Part shown: positions 45,571 to 54,726 of the stretch, piece by piece
Numbering within the stretch: position 1 is the stretch's first letter
Layout of the letters: every line of letters starts with the position of its first letter
The notes under the pieces: model-generated
Told to the model about the DNA's origin: nothing
The model's database searches: none
Seen by the model: the letters and a program-made list of their open reading frames with translations, nothing else
Translations under genes and position numbers: made by a program
From: Aquimarina sp. U1-2
GTDB taxonomy: Bacteria; Bacteroidota; Bacteroidia; Flavobacteriales; Flavobacteriaceae
DNA: 64,000 bases
Assembly: GCF_017897595.1 (NCBI RefSeq)
Contig: NZ_JAGKIK010000017.1
Span: forward strand, 1-64,000
Direction: 5' to 3'

Positions 45571-45966
45571 ATGAAACAAACCATTAAACTAACATTTATT
45601 CTGGCGATACTGGTAAGCACAAACTGTAGCCCAAAAATTACTTCAAATTTTAGTAATCCTAAGCCAAAATTATCCATCGATGAAAAAGTAGCACTTTTGG
45701 ATATTGATCATCAATTACCTGATAACAGTATAAAAATTGGGAATTTAAGATTTCAGGATACTGGATTTTCAACAGACTGTAGTTTTAACAGTATCATGAA
45801 TCGAGCAAGAACGCTGGCACGAAATGGTGGCGCAAACCTCGTTAAAGTAGTACACAAAAAGAAACCCGATTTGTGGAGTACCTGCTACCGTCTTAAAATT
45901 GAACTTTATACATACGACGGCGATGTCACGTTGTTACCGCAACAATATCAATTACAACTTGATTAA
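45571..45966 (+). CDS. Small lipoprotein, RcsF/DUF4156-like
   Basis: The 131-residue protein has a lipoprotein signal (ILVSTNC, lipidated Cys about residue 19). The segment DCSFNSIMNRARTLARNGGANLVKVVHKKKPDLWSTCYRLKIELYTY contains two cysteines about 37 residues apart. It has the A..LA...GAN.V pattern seen in RcsF- and DUF4156-like small envelope lipoproteins, where a disulfide-tied sheet packs on a helix. It would sit in the outer or inner membrane facing the periplasm. Family membership is a fold-level guess. It lies 20 bp upstream of the PEGA lipoprotein and is probably co-transcribed with it. Confidence 0.72.
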   Translation: MKQTIKLTFILAILVSTNCSPKITSNFSNPKPKLSIDEKVALLDIDHQLPDNSIKIGNLRFQDTGFSTDCSFNSIMNRARTLARNGGANLVKVVHKKKPDLWSTCYRLKIELYTYDGDVTLLPQQYQLQLD

Positions 45967-45986
45967 CATTAACCCTAAAAAACAAC

Positions 45987-46469
45987 ATGATGAACTTAAT
46001 TTTTAAACCCGCATTACTTTATATTTTGATAGTACTATTTTCAAGCTGTGCAACTATTGTTTCGGGCGCAAGACAGAAGGTAGAAATAGCTTCAGAACCA
46101 GGTGAGGCAAAAGTATATATCAACGAAATTGAAATTGGAAATACACCTGTTGAGCAAAACCTCAAAAGAAACCAGGAATACCAGTTGGCCATAAAGCTAG
46201 ATGGTTACGAAACTTACGAGATGAAATTAGAAAGAAAGTTTAATGCCTGGTATATCGGTAATGTTCTTTTTGGTGGCATCATAGGATTGGTAGTTGATCC
46301 TGCAACTGGAGCTATGCATCGCCTTAGGCCTCAGGACCTAGAGAAACACCGAGCAAGAGGTACTATTTTTAAAAATAAATCAGAAAATATCTATATCAAA
46401 GTACAAATGCAAAACGATATTAACACAGAAAAAATAGGACAAATGCAAAAAATATCAACAAAAAAATAG
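45987..46469 (+). CDS. PEGA-domain lipoprotein
   Basis: The 160-residue protein has a lipoprotein signal ending in FSSC (Cys about 21). It then has a PEGA domain (about 33-80: KVEIASEPGEAKVYINEIEIGNTPVEQNLKRNQEYQLAIKLDGYETYEM), a small beta module common in envelope proteins of Bacteroidota. A hydrophobic Gly-rich segment (WYIGNVLFGGIIGLVVDPATGAMHRL) follows and is conserved in this subtype. The charged tail is not diagnostic. The start could be the first or second Met of MMNLIF. Probably an envelope protein with a binding or scaffolding role; its link to the Rhs proteins around it is positional only. Confidence 0.85.
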   Translation: MMNLIFKPALLYILIVLFSSCATIVSGARQKVEIASEPGEAKVYINEIEIGNTPVEQNLKRNQEYQLAIKLDGYETYEMKLERKFNAWYIGNVLFGGIIGLVVDPATGAMHRLRPQDLEKHRARGTIFKNKSENIYIKVQMQNDINTEKIGQMQKISTKK

Positions 46470-46500
46470 CCAAATACTAACCCTCTTAAAACCTAAACCC

Positions 46501-49500
46501 ATGTATACAAAACAAATCTTCGCACTAATCATCATCTTTTCTATTTTTGCTAACGGTCAAGACGATGGTGTCGATGTCATTGCACCACAAAAAGCCTCAT
46601 TTTCTACAGGTCAAAACCTAGAGGGCTGGGTAAAAAGCGCTATTAACGAACCTACGGGTAAAGTTGCTTTTTCGCAACCTATCACCTCGATTGCTGCCCA
46701 TGGGGTCGCATATAGCTTGTCGCTTACCTATAACGGAGATGCTGCGTTTAAAACCGGGCAATATACCAACAGATATGCGCCTACCAGTACTGTTGGGGTA
46801 GGATTTAGTATACAAACCCCAAAAATAGTCGTAGATAACAAAAATACAGCAACGCAAGAAGACGATACCTTTTATCTATTAGACGGTGCATCTAATACCC
46901 AATTAAAATGTACGGGCAGGCAACGACCGGGCACCTTTCAGGAGGGAAGCGTGATATGGAGTTTTGAAGCCGAAAAATATATACCTTACAAAATACAATA
47001 CTTCAAAAGCCGTATTGAACGGCATTTTGGAGGACCCCTGGGAGATGGCTATCATGAAATCCCCCTGGATTTATGGGTTATTACCGATGATAAGGGAATG
47101 AAATACTACTATGGCGAGACACAAAATAGTCGTGAAAATGTTGTGGCCTGGGGCAACTGGATCGGAAATTCAAATCAACCGGGAGGGAAACGGGCAACGA
47201 CAGTCTGGAACCTCTCTACCATAGAGGATCAATGGGACAATAGCTTAAAATTTAGGTATCTTTTGCAGGAATCTTCTATTGGGGGTGTACCGCAAACTGA
47301 AGCCGCGTATCTACAAAAGATAAGTTCGTCTACAGGAGAAGAAATACGGATACATTATGAGACAAAATATATTAATGAATATTTCCAAAATGAACCGAAC
47401 AGAGAACAACCAGAGCCAGACGCTTACCAAGAGCGCTATGAAACAAAGTATATAAGCGAAGTGACGACCTATGATCGTAATGACAAGCTTATATTTACAT
47501 ACGACCTTGCTTACGAGACCTTCGATCAGGGAAATGATCACATAAAACGCTATCTCACAGCGATTACGCAAAAGGATACCTTAGGTACGGCACTACCCGC
47601 CCAGAAATTTGAATACTTTACCAGTGGTGATTTTCAAGGGGGGCTCAAAAAGATTATTCAGCCGACCGGGGGATTTGTAGAATATACGTATCAAAATCAA
47701 CCCCTGTTTACCAACACCCCAAATCGTTTTGTAGGATCGGCACCCGACTTCAAAGGATATAAATATCACTCTATGGTGGTCAAAAACAACTACAGTCTAC
47801 TTCTGGTAAAAGAAACTACCATACAACCCGATGGTCACCATCGTTTTAAAGTCGTACGTCATACCTGGAACGGTAAGGGATGGGTACGCAACTCATTCTT
47901 ACTGCCATACACGATTTATGACAATGCCCCTGGGGTTCCCAGGTTAGAGAATTTTTATACCACCTTTGGAGATGATTTTTATGCATTCTTGTATCACAAA
48001 GGTGTCACAGCCACCGTACATTTGTTTCATCGCAATGCAGATGGTCATACCTGGGGTACAAGAGTCTTTACCACCGAGATCGGTCCGGGTTATCCCAAAT
48101 TCATGTCGGGCGAAAACTTTGTAGCCGTAGGCTCAGAAACAGGAAAACTCGATACGTATACTTGGGATAATCACACTTGGACTGCCCGCAGTAAAAAGTT
48201 TAATGAAGGTCTTTCTTACTATTATAGTGCGACCAATAATTTTGTATTAATTTTAGACGAACCCGGGGGTCCAGACGATAGTACAGGGACCGTACATTGG
48301 GATAATTACTATATACATTATCTGGATCTTGAGGGCAATTGGAATACCAAATCATGGTCTGCACGTATGGAGCAATACTTACAGCAAATAACGCATGCCA
48401 GTTATTTTTATCCCAATAATGCCATGACAGGTTTTGTAGCCGAAAATAACCCGGAGTATTTTTTACGCTGGGACAAAAATTATAATTTGATAGCTGCCGA
48501 TAATGTTTTAGGAAGTTACAACGACCACAACCCCATAACCCCGACCTATAGCGGAATGTTCGTGATGCAAAACGGTACGACAGCGACCAGAAGACCTTAC
48601 AAACTGTCTAGATTTAATGGTGTTGATTGGAATATTTATGACTTCGCTACCTTAGGGAGTTTTAGAGCGATGCCAACATTTGCAGAAGATGCGGTTGTAT
48701 TTCAAGACTATGGCACAAGCGATACTTTTGGTGTAATGCGCTACAGTGCCAATACCCAAGACTGGTATGTAAACACCAATCTGGATCTCAAAAGCGGGGT
48801 AAATAGAGAAACCGGTACTGCCAAAGATTTTTTTGTAGCCGGAAACAAGATTTATAACTTTTCCAGAAATATCAATAGGGTATTTTATGACAGAAATCTT
48901 ACCACCATCAACAATCACAAGAATAAATTTAGTTATAGCGATGGTTTCCAGAATGTATTTACCGAAATTTCAGAAGTGACCGATCTTGGAGGCGGTGTTA
49001 GTAGCCTAAATTTTCTCTATAGCCTGCTCATTAATGTAGATAAAAAAACCAATGCAGTACGGCAACAATCATTAGGCGCCCAATATCACCCTTCTTCCAT
49101 GCCAAAATTTGCTGGATATACTCCTTTTTTAAGTAATAATTCACTTTGGGTTCAAGATGATTCTGATCCTGGTGAATTTACCTCTTATCTATATAGGATT
49201 ATAGAAGGAGAAGTGAATACCACGATCAACGATATTGTAGTCAGCAGTATTCTTGTTAATGATAATGAGGGATATCGCAATATGACTTCTTATCTATTTG
49301 AAGAACCCGACCCTACGGCAGACCATAGTTCGATTTTTTATGGTAAGGTAACCATTGCTGAAAAAGGAAGAGGCACTTTTAATAATGGTAAAGTAGTAAA
49401 AAAATATGATACCGGGGCTCAAGATGTTCGCCGGGCGGGGCTTCTGCTAGAAGAGGAAATCCTAAATGCAGAAGGAACACCACTTGCCAAAAATAAAAAC

Positions 49501-50304
49501 ACATGGCAAAAATACACTTTGGGATCTATAATAAGTACTGTTTTTAAGCTCAAACAACAAGAAAACATAACATTTTATGAAAAAGGCGCATATACTGCAA
49601 CAACAACACATACGTATGACCGCTTAAATTTTTGTCGCTTATCTTCGAGTACAACAAAGGATTCTAAAGGCAAAATTAATACCAGAGCCATTACCTATGC
49701 CAGTGAGATCTATCCTTTTATGAAAGCTGCTAATTTTATAAGTCAGCCGTATGAAACGACAACGCGTTTAAATCTCACAAAAGAAATTTCGGCTAATCGT
49801 ACGATTTGGGAACAAAGGGGAAACACCATCGTACCTGCTTCTTCATGGATGGGGACTTCAAAACAAAACCTTCGAAAAATTTCAGAAAACATCAAATTTA
49901 ATACCAAAGGACTAGTCGAAGAAACAAGTAATGGCAAGGGACAATACAGTACCGTTCTCTATGGTTACGAGACTACATATCCTGTGGCGACTATCTCCAA
50001 TTTGCGCTATGATGATGTAGTTGCAAATTTAGAGCTATCAGTAGCAGCATTACAGCATCTCGATAATCAAGATCTAAAAAGAGAATTGATGAAACTATAT
50101 GATAAATTGCCCAAAGCTTTTATAGAGATTACCCTTTACGATACACAAGGTAAAATTATAGAGTCTATAGATTCGAGAAAGCAAAAAGCTTCGTATGCCT
50201 ATGATACTTTTAATCGAAATATAGAGACATTAGATCATAATGACCATGTTTTAGAAAGAAGAAGGTACAATTATAAACATGCTTCAACCCGGTTTATGCA
50301 TTAG
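46501..50304 (+). CDS. SpvB/Rhs-like large exported protein, C-terminus altered by a MITE-like insertion
   Basis: The 1267-residue protein has a signal peptide (about 1-20, IFANGQ). Its N-terminus resembles the SpvB/TcaC domain of insecticidal-toxin B components (EPTGKVAFSQPITSIAAHGVAYSLSLTYNGD). A middle region has repeated Trp-containing strands that suggest a beta-propeller (about 430-850). A C-terminal part has Rhs-type repeats (KASYAYDTFNRNIETLDHNDHVLERRRYNYKH). The last residues STRFMH and the stop codon come from the mobile element at 50288. With the element and one flanking TTCAA removed, the frame would read ASN then TAG, i.e. 1263 residues, so little is lost. It may form a shell or partner for the Rhs toxin; that is inference. 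Confidence 0.82.
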   Translation: MYTKQIFALIIIFSIFANGQDDGVDVIAPQKASFSTGQNLEGWVKSAINEPTGKVAFSQPITSIAAHGVAYSLSLTYNGDAAFKTGQYTNRYAPTSTVGVGFSIQTPKIVVDNKNTATQEDDTFYLLDGASNTQLKCTGRQRPGTFQEGSVIWSFEAEKYIPYKIQYFKSRIERHFGGPLGDGYHEIPLDLWVITDDKGMKYYYGETQNSRENVVAWGNWIGNSNQPGGKRATTVWNLSTIEDQWDNSLKFRYLLQESSIGGVPQTEAAYLQKISSSTGEEIRIHYETKYINEYFQNEPNREQPEPDAYQERYETKYISEVTTYDRNDKLIFTYDLAYETFDQGNDHIKRYLTAITQKDTLGTALPAQKFEYFTSGDFQGGLKKIIQPTGGFVEYTYQNQPLFTNTPNRFVGSAPDFKGYKYHSMVVKNNYSLLLVKETTIQPDGHHRFKVVRHTWNGKGWVRNSFLLPYTIYDNAPGVPRLENFYTTFGDDFYAFLYHKGVTATVHLFHRNADGHTWGTRVFTTEIGPGYPKFMSGENFVAVGSETGKLDTYTWDNHTWTARSKKFNEGLSYYYSATNNFVLILDEPGGPDDSTGTVHWDNYYIHYLDLEGNWNTKSWSARMEQYLQQITHASYFYPNNAMTGFVAENNPEYFLRWDKNYNLIAADNVLGSYNDHNPITPTYSGMFVMQNGTTATRRPYKLSRFNGVDWNIYDFATLGSFRAMPTFAEDAVVFQDYGTSDTFGVMRYSANTQDWYVNTNLDLKSGVNRETGTAKDFFVAGNKIYNFSRNINRVFYDRNLTTINNHKNKFSYSDGFQNVFTEISEVTDLGGGVSSLNFLYSLLINVDKKTNAVRQQSLGAQYHPSSMPKFAGYTPFLSNNSLWVQDDSDPGEFTSYLYRIIEGEVNTTINDIVVSSILVNDNEGYRNMTSYLFEEPDPTADHSSIFYGKVTIAEKGRGTFNNGKVVKKYDTGAQDVRRAGLLLEEEILNAEGTPLAKNKNTWQKYTLGSIISTVFKLKQQENITFYEKGAYTATTTHTYDRLNFCRLSSSTTKDSKGKINTRAITYASEIYPFMKAANFISQPYETTTRLNLTKEISANRTIWEQRGNTIVPASSWMGTSKQNLRKISENIKFNTKGLVEETSNGKGQYSTVLYGYETTYPVATISNLRYDDVVANLELSVAALQHLDNQDLKRELMKLYDKLPKAFIEITLYDTQGKIIESIDSRKQKASYAYDTFNRNIETLDHNDHVLERRRYNYKHASTRFMH

Positions 50305-50454
50305 AATTTCGTAATGAGGGTTGAAAATGCCATAAAACCAGGTGTTTTATAAGTTTCAGCATAGCATCGCTACGGTGAAACTTAAAAATACAACGCAGTG
50401 CTTGGTTTTGCAGCAGTTTAAAGCCGTAATAGATTTTCTAATGCGTAAAGCGGG
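50288..50454. mobile_element. MITE-like element, short form, copy C (167 bp)
   Basis: It begins CCCGGTTTATGCATTAGAA and ends with the near-exact inverse (17 of 19 matching). Identical 5-bp repeats TTCAA flank it (50283-50287 and 50455-50459). It is the sister of copy B. It entered the last codons of the SpvB/Rhs-like gene and now supplies the stop. The remaining gap to 50676 is AT-rich; a TATTTTCG box at 50645-50652 may be the pgk promoter. Confidence 0.78.
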
Positions 50455-50676
50455 TTCAAATTAGCGATGCTATGCTAACATCAAGAAAACCGTTCTAATG
50501 CTACATCTCATCCAAAGCGATGTTTTGTCGTGCATTTGAAAGTGGTATAAATGCATAATTCGGATGAAATGATGACGAATTTAACGATAGCATCATTTTT
50601 GTTAATTTTTTCGAACTAGAACTGGATATTTTTATGAAATAGGACTATTTTCGTATTTCAATAGTAATCTTGCGAC

Positions 50677-51867
50677 ATGAAGACCATTAATGACTTTAGT
50701 TTTGAAAATAAGAAAGCACTTATTCGAGTAGATTTTAATGTCCCTTTGGATGAAAATTTTGAAGTAACAGACGACACCCGAATACAGGCGGCAAAACCGA
50801 GTATCATTAAAATTCTGGAAGATGGAGGGAGCGCAGTGCTGATGTCGCACTTAGGAAGGCCCAAAGGGGTGCAGGACGAATTTTCTTTACGCCATATTGT
50901 AGAAAAAACCTCTGAGGTATTAGGAATTCAAGTCAAATTTGTTGCCGATTGTATAGGCGCAGAAGCAGAAACGGCAGTAACCGATTTACAACCTGGAGAA
51001 GTCATACTGTTAGAAAACCTAAGATTTCATGCAGAAGAAACCGCCGGTGATCAAGAGTTTGCAAAGCAATTGTCAAAATTAGGAGATATTTATGTAAATG
51101 ATGCCTTTGGTACAGCACATAGAGCCCATGCTTCTACAGCGATTATTGCACAATTTTTTCCTGATCAGAAATGCTTTGGAAATTTACTGGCAAAAGAAAT
51201 AGAAAGTATCGACAAAGTACTAAGTAGTGGAGAAAAACCGGTGACTGCTATTCTTGGGGGATCAAAAGTATCTTCTAAAATCACGATCATCGAGAATATT
51301 CTGGATAAAGTGGATCATCTAATCATCGGTGGGGGTATGACCTACACCTTCATAAAAGCTAAAGGAGGCCAGGTTGGCGATTCTATTTGCGAAGATGATA
51401 AACAGGAGTTGGCGCTAGATATTTTGAAGAAAGCCGAAGAAAAAGGGGTACAAATTCATCTACCTGTTGATGTAATCGGGGCCGATGCATTTGATAATGA
51501 AGCGAATACTGATGTAATTGATGTCGATATGATACCTAATGGGTGGCAAGGATTAGATGCCGGACCCAAAACCTTAGAAAATTTTCATGAAGTTATCATG
51601 AAATCAAAAACCATCCTTTGGAATGGACCCTTAGGCGTTTTTGAAATGGAAAACTTTGCCAAAGGTACTATTGCTTTAGGACATTCTATAGCAAAAGCAA
51701 CCGAAAACGGAGCATTTTCTTTAGTAGGTGGTGGCGACTCTGTAGCAGCTGTAAAACAATTTGGTTTTGGTGATAAAGTAAGTTATGTATCTACCGGCGG
51801 CGGAGCTATGTTAGAAAGCCTTGAAGGAAAAACATTGCCTGGAATAGCGGCTGTTGCGAATAGCTAA
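50677..51867 (+). CDS. pgk: Phosphoglycerate kinase
   Basis: This glycolytic enzyme transfers phosphate between 1,3-bisphosphoglycerate and ADP. The 396-residue length is standard. The N-terminal signature [15 protein letters not shown] (about 11-25) is present. The substrate-binding SHLGRPKG (about 58-65), the [11 protein letters not shown] segment, [14 protein letters not shown] (about 148-161), the hinge [11 protein letters not shown] and the nucleotide-site [13 protein letters not shown] (about 350-362) are all intact. It is encoded alone, after the Rhs locus and before the toxin-antitoxin pair. pgk followed by an MltD-like gene is an arrangement I recall in Flavobacteriaceae; here the TA pair sits between. 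Confidence 0.97.
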   Translation: MKTINDFSFENKKALIRVDFNVPLDENFEVTDDTRIQAAKPSIIKILEDGGSAVLMSHLGRPKGVQDEFSLRHIVEKTSEVLGIQVKFVADCIGAEAETAVTDLQPGEVILLENLRFHAEETAGDQEFAKQLSKLGDIYVNDAFGTAHRAHASTAIIAQFFPDQKCFGNLLAKEIESIDKVLSSGEKPVTAILGGSKVSSKITIIENILDKVDHLIIGGGMTYTFIKAKGGQVGDSICEDDKQELALDILKKAEEKGVQIHLPVDVIGADAFDNEANTDVIDVDMIPNGWQGLDAGPKTLENFHEVIMKSKTILWNGPLGVFEMENFAKGTIALGHSIAKATENGAFSLVGGGDSVAAVKQFGFGDKVSYVSTGGGAMLESLEGKTLPGIAAVANS

Positions 51868-51909
51868 TTTGAACGGTCTCTTTATGTAGATATGTAATGG
51901 AAATAGGCT

Positions 51910-52188
51910 TTATCTGTTATCATAATGAAATCTGCATTGAACTATTGAACATTTTTGGTCAATGCCTTTTCTACCTGAAATTTTATAGATAAGTCTATGC
52001 TCACCGGTTATTCTTCTTGACCAAAACCCTTTGAGATTATATTTTAAAGGTTCTGGTTTTCCTATCCCCTTAAATGGATTTTGTTTAATTACTTTTATTA
52101 GTTCTTTTATTTTAAGTGCGGTATCAACATCATGTTCTAACCAATATGTAAAATCTTCCCAGCCGTAGATAGTAAATTCAATGTTCAT
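51910..52188 (-). CDS. yoeB: YoeB-family mRNA interferase toxin
   Basis: The 92-residue protein is a RelE-superfamily ribosome-dependent endoribonuclease. Catalytic residues of Escherichia coli YoeB fall at matching places: E46 in GKPEPLK, R65 in [11 protein letters not shown], and the C-terminal CRFHY histidine (H88) and tyrosine (Y89). The segment [12 protein letters not shown] is the family signature. It overlaps the antitoxin gene by 4 bp (ATGA), the usual order with the antitoxin first. The complex of antitoxin and toxin would repress the operon and block the toxin. It appears intact. Confidence 0.93.
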   Translation of the reverse strand: MNIEFTIYGWEDFTYWLEHDVDTALKIKELIKVIKQNPFKGIGKPEPLKYNLKGFWSRRITGEHRLIYKISGRKGIDQKCSIVQCRFHYDNR

Positions 52189-52457
52189 TTATGATCTACA
52201 TGAATTTGGTCTTCATTAAAAGATGCAAGTTGGGCATTATCAAGCTGTTCAATTGATTTTATTAATCTGGTTCTATTCGCTTTTGTAGATAATAAGTGTC
52301 CAGTTTCTTTTAATGAGTTATATTCGTTTATGGACATGATAACGACGGCATCGTTCTCTTTACTTCGTGGAACTACAATAATTTCAGAAGATTTTGAAAC
52401 ATAATCAAAGTGTTTTTTTATATTTTTTCGCAATGTTGAAATTGTAATCGCTCTCAT
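52185..52457 (-). CDS. yefM: YefM/Phd-family antitoxin
   Basis: From the ATG at 52457 ([29 protein letters not shown]) it has 90 residues, the normal Phd/YefM size; the in-frame extension upstream is AT-rich and covers the operator. The N-terminal dimer domain binds DNA (about 1-55, including [14 protein letters not shown]). The C-terminal tail binds YoeB. It is the first gene of the operon, and the TGTACA sites at 52474-52503 lie just before it. Autorepression by YefM, strengthened by YoeB, is established for the E. coli system and inferred here. Confidence 0.93.
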   Translation of the reverse strand: MRAITISTLRKNIKKHFDYVSKSSEIIVVPRSKENDAVVIMSINEYNSLKETGHLLSTKANRTRLIKSIEQLDNAQLASFNEDQIHVDHK

Positions 52458-52473
52458 AATATGATTTTGTAAT

Positions 52474-52503
52474 TGTACACATAAAAGTACATTCAAATGT
52501 ACA
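52474..52503 (-). promoter_or_regulatory. Operator of the yefM-yoeB operon
   Basis: TGTACA (52474-52479), AGTACA (52486-52491) and TGTACA (52498-52503) are spaced exactly 12 bp apart. The palindromic hexamer TGTACA is, from memory, the YefM-binding core in E. coli, also with 12-bp centre spacing. On the minus strand TACTTTTA (52489-52482) within it fits the -7 box, so bound YefM would block the promoter. Confidence 0.7.
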
Positions 52504-52789
52504 TAATATTTTTATAGTTTCCAAATTGCAAGTTCATCGGTATAGTAGCAACCAAGCTGTCTAATTGGCAATTTGTAAGAAATCTCATTTTTATTGTAAG
52601 AATATTTGTAAACTTGTTATTTTAACCTGTTTTTTTCCGTTTTTAACGTATTGATTCTTTGTGCTTTTGAAAAAAAATACGATTTTCGCTATCGTATTGT
52701 TGATAAGTTGTCAAAAACAATAGTTTTTACCCCAAAATTCTCATAAAAATAAATTTGATTGTCCGTTAGTATACCTAAAATTTAACTGA

Positions 52790-52900
52790 GACGTCATTCT
52801 GAATTCATTTCAGGATCTCATAAAGTTTATTTTCGGTAAATTAAGGATGAAAAGCTGAAACGAGCCTGTGCTGAACTCGTTTCAGTATTCAGCTTGACGC
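52790..52900. repeat. Dispersed hairpin repeat of the CTGAAACGAG type
   Basis: CTGAAACGAG (52855-52864) and CTCGTTTCAG (52876-52885) form a perfect 10-bp stem. Upstream GACGTCATTCTGAATTCATT and downstream TTCAGCTTGACG resemble its outer arms. I recall such CTGAACTCGTTTCAG-type repeats scattered between genes in Flavobacteriaceae. The rest of 52504-52961 is AT-rich; mltD is the next gene. Confidence 0.5.
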
Positions 52901-52961
52901 AAACCATTTAGGTTGAATTAAGGATATTCGTAAAAATAAATGTAAGTAAATAAGTCTAAGA

Positions 52962-54596
52962 ATGGAAAACAGGTTTTTATTCATTTTTTGTTTTGTATTA
53001 ATTTCTGCATCATTAATAGCGCAAGAAGAAACTACCGCAACAACTTCAGAGAAAAACAAAACTAAAAAGATTTCACTAAAAGAAAATCTGGATATACAAC
53101 AAGATACGGTTCAGGTAGTAGATACCACCAAAGTGATAAGAACAATAGGTTCAGAGTTGCAAACGGCCACCGTTACTTCAACTAGTATAAAAGATAGTTT
53201 ACTATATGTAGCTCAGGATTATCCAAAAATGGCTACATTAGATTCGCTTTGGAAACAAGAATTATACAATTCGAACCTTTTTGATACCATATATGCATCA
53301 GTTACCGGTATGACTTACGAACCTGTCGAATTTGTTGACCTTCCTACAGATACACTCAAAGCAAGACTTAAAGAATTAAATGCCAAAACACCTTTTAATG
53401 TGGCATACAATCCTTCGTTAGAGAGTGTTATCAAAAAATACTTAAAAAACCGTCATGAGCATTTAGAACGACTCATGGCGCTTAGCAAGTTCTATTTCCC
53501 TTTATTTGAGCAAGAACTGGATAATTACAACATACCTCTAGAAATAAAATACCTGGCTATTGTAGAATCTGCACTAAAACCCAGAGCAAAATCTAGAGTA
53601 GGGGCAACGGGATTGTGGCAATTTATGTTTGGTACAGGTAAGATGTTCGGACTCGAAGTAAGCTCGTATGTCGATGAACGTATGGATCCCATTATGGCTA
53701 CAAAAGCAGCCTGCAAATATTTATCAAATTTGTATAAAATTTTTGGAGATTGGGATTTGGCGCTGGCTTCATACAATTCGGGGCCCGGTAATGTAACCAA
53801 AGCGATTCGACGTAGTGGTGGGTATACCAATTACTGGAATATACGTCACAATCTTCCCCGAGAAACGGCAGGGTATCTACCTGCATTTTTGGCTACAATG
53901 TACATTTTTGAATACGCCGACAAACATAATTTTAAACCCAAAAAACCAGAATTTGGACATTTTGAAACCGACACCATCAAGGTAAAGCAGATGATAACTC
54001 TCGATCAGGTTTCAGAATATATGAATATTGATATTGAAGAATTGCAATTTTTAAACCCTTCGTACAAATTAGATATTATTCCTTTCATTAAAGATGAAGA
54101 TTATGTATTGCGTTTACCTTTGGATAAAATTGGCCCGTTTGTAGCCAACGAAGAAAAAATTTACGCATTGGCACAAGCCGAATTTGATAAACGAGAAAAA
54201 CCATTACCAAAGTATTTTGAGGCTAACGATAGGATTAGATATCGAGTGCGTAGTGGAGATTACCTAGGCAAAATTGCAAGACGCTACGGGGTACGGGTAA
54301 GCAGTATAAAAAAATGGAATGGTCTTCGAACCAATAATCTTAGAATAGGGCAACGACTCACTATTTATCCAAGAAGGCCTGTGGTACATCAACCAAAAAA
54401 GAATGTAACGGTTTCTACATCATCAAAACCTGTGATAAAAAGTTCTTCAGAACTGTATACGGTGAAACCTGGGGACACTTTATGGAGTATTTCTCAAAAA
54501 TTTAAAGGCATTTCTGTCGAAAATCTTAGAAATTGGAACGATATTAGCGGTAGTGGTATAAAACCCGGTATGAAACTGAAGCTTTCAAGATCCTAA
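52962..54596 (+). CDS. mltD: MltD-like lytic murein transglycosylase with LysM domains
   Basis: The 544-residue protein has a signal peptide (about 1-20, ending LIAQ). The SLT catalytic domain (about 175-320) has the catalytic glutamate E202 in AIVESALKPRAKSRVGATGLWQFM and the AxYNxGPGN element in ALASYNSGPGNVTKAIRRSGG. A degenerate LysM-like segment lies at about 344-388, and two clear LysM repeats follow (RYRVRSGDYLGKIARRYGV, about 425-470; YTVKPGDTLWSISQKF, about 500-543). It cleaves peptidoglycan glycan strands to 1,6-anhydro ends, with LysM binding the wall. It precedes the DUF4837 gene. The name MltD is by architecture. Confidence 0.92.
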   Translation: MENRFLFIFCFVLISASLIAQEETTATTSEKNKTKKISLKENLDIQQDTVQVVDTTKVIRTIGSELQTATVTSTSIKDSLLYVAQDYPKMATLDSLWKQELYNSNLFDTIYASVTGMTYEPVEFVDLPTDTLKARLKELNAKTPFNVAYNPSLESVIKKYLKNRHEHLERLMALSKFYFPLFEQELDNYNIPLEIKYLAIVESALKPRAKSRVGATGLWQFMFGTGKMFGLEVSSYVDERMDPIMATKAACKYLSNLYKIFGDWDLALASYNSGPGNVTKAIRRSGGYTNYWNIRHNLPRETAGYLPAFLATMYIFEYADKHNFKPKKPEFGHFETDTIKVKQMITLDQVSEYMNIDIEELQFLNPSYKLDIIPFIKDEDYVLRLPLDKIGPFVANEEKIYALAQAEFDKREKPLPKYFEANDRIRYRVRSGDYLGKIARRYGVRVSSIKKWNGLRTNNLRIGQRLTIYPRRPVVHQPKKNVTVSTSSKPVIKSSSELYTVKPGDTLWSISQKFKGISVENLRNWNDISGSGIKPGMKLKLSRS

Positions 54597-54726
54597 CCGC
54601 AAATTACGTTTTTTGGAATAAGCCTTTGCGATGAGGTTAATACCTATCGATATGATTATATCATGATTCTATACGTTCTCAATTTGCAATTAGCGTATTA
54701 TTAAATAACTACTGAAATTCAAACAC

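Noticed and set aside
34505-50454. Composite transposon bounded by MITE copies B and C
   Set aside because: Each copy has its own pair of flanking direct repeats, which shows separate insertions, and the interval contains holB, a core gene.
54597-54726. A third copy of the conserved leader before the DUF4837 gene
   Set aside because: Only a short string (ACGTTCTCAATTT) is shared; the rest and the hairpin are not conserved.
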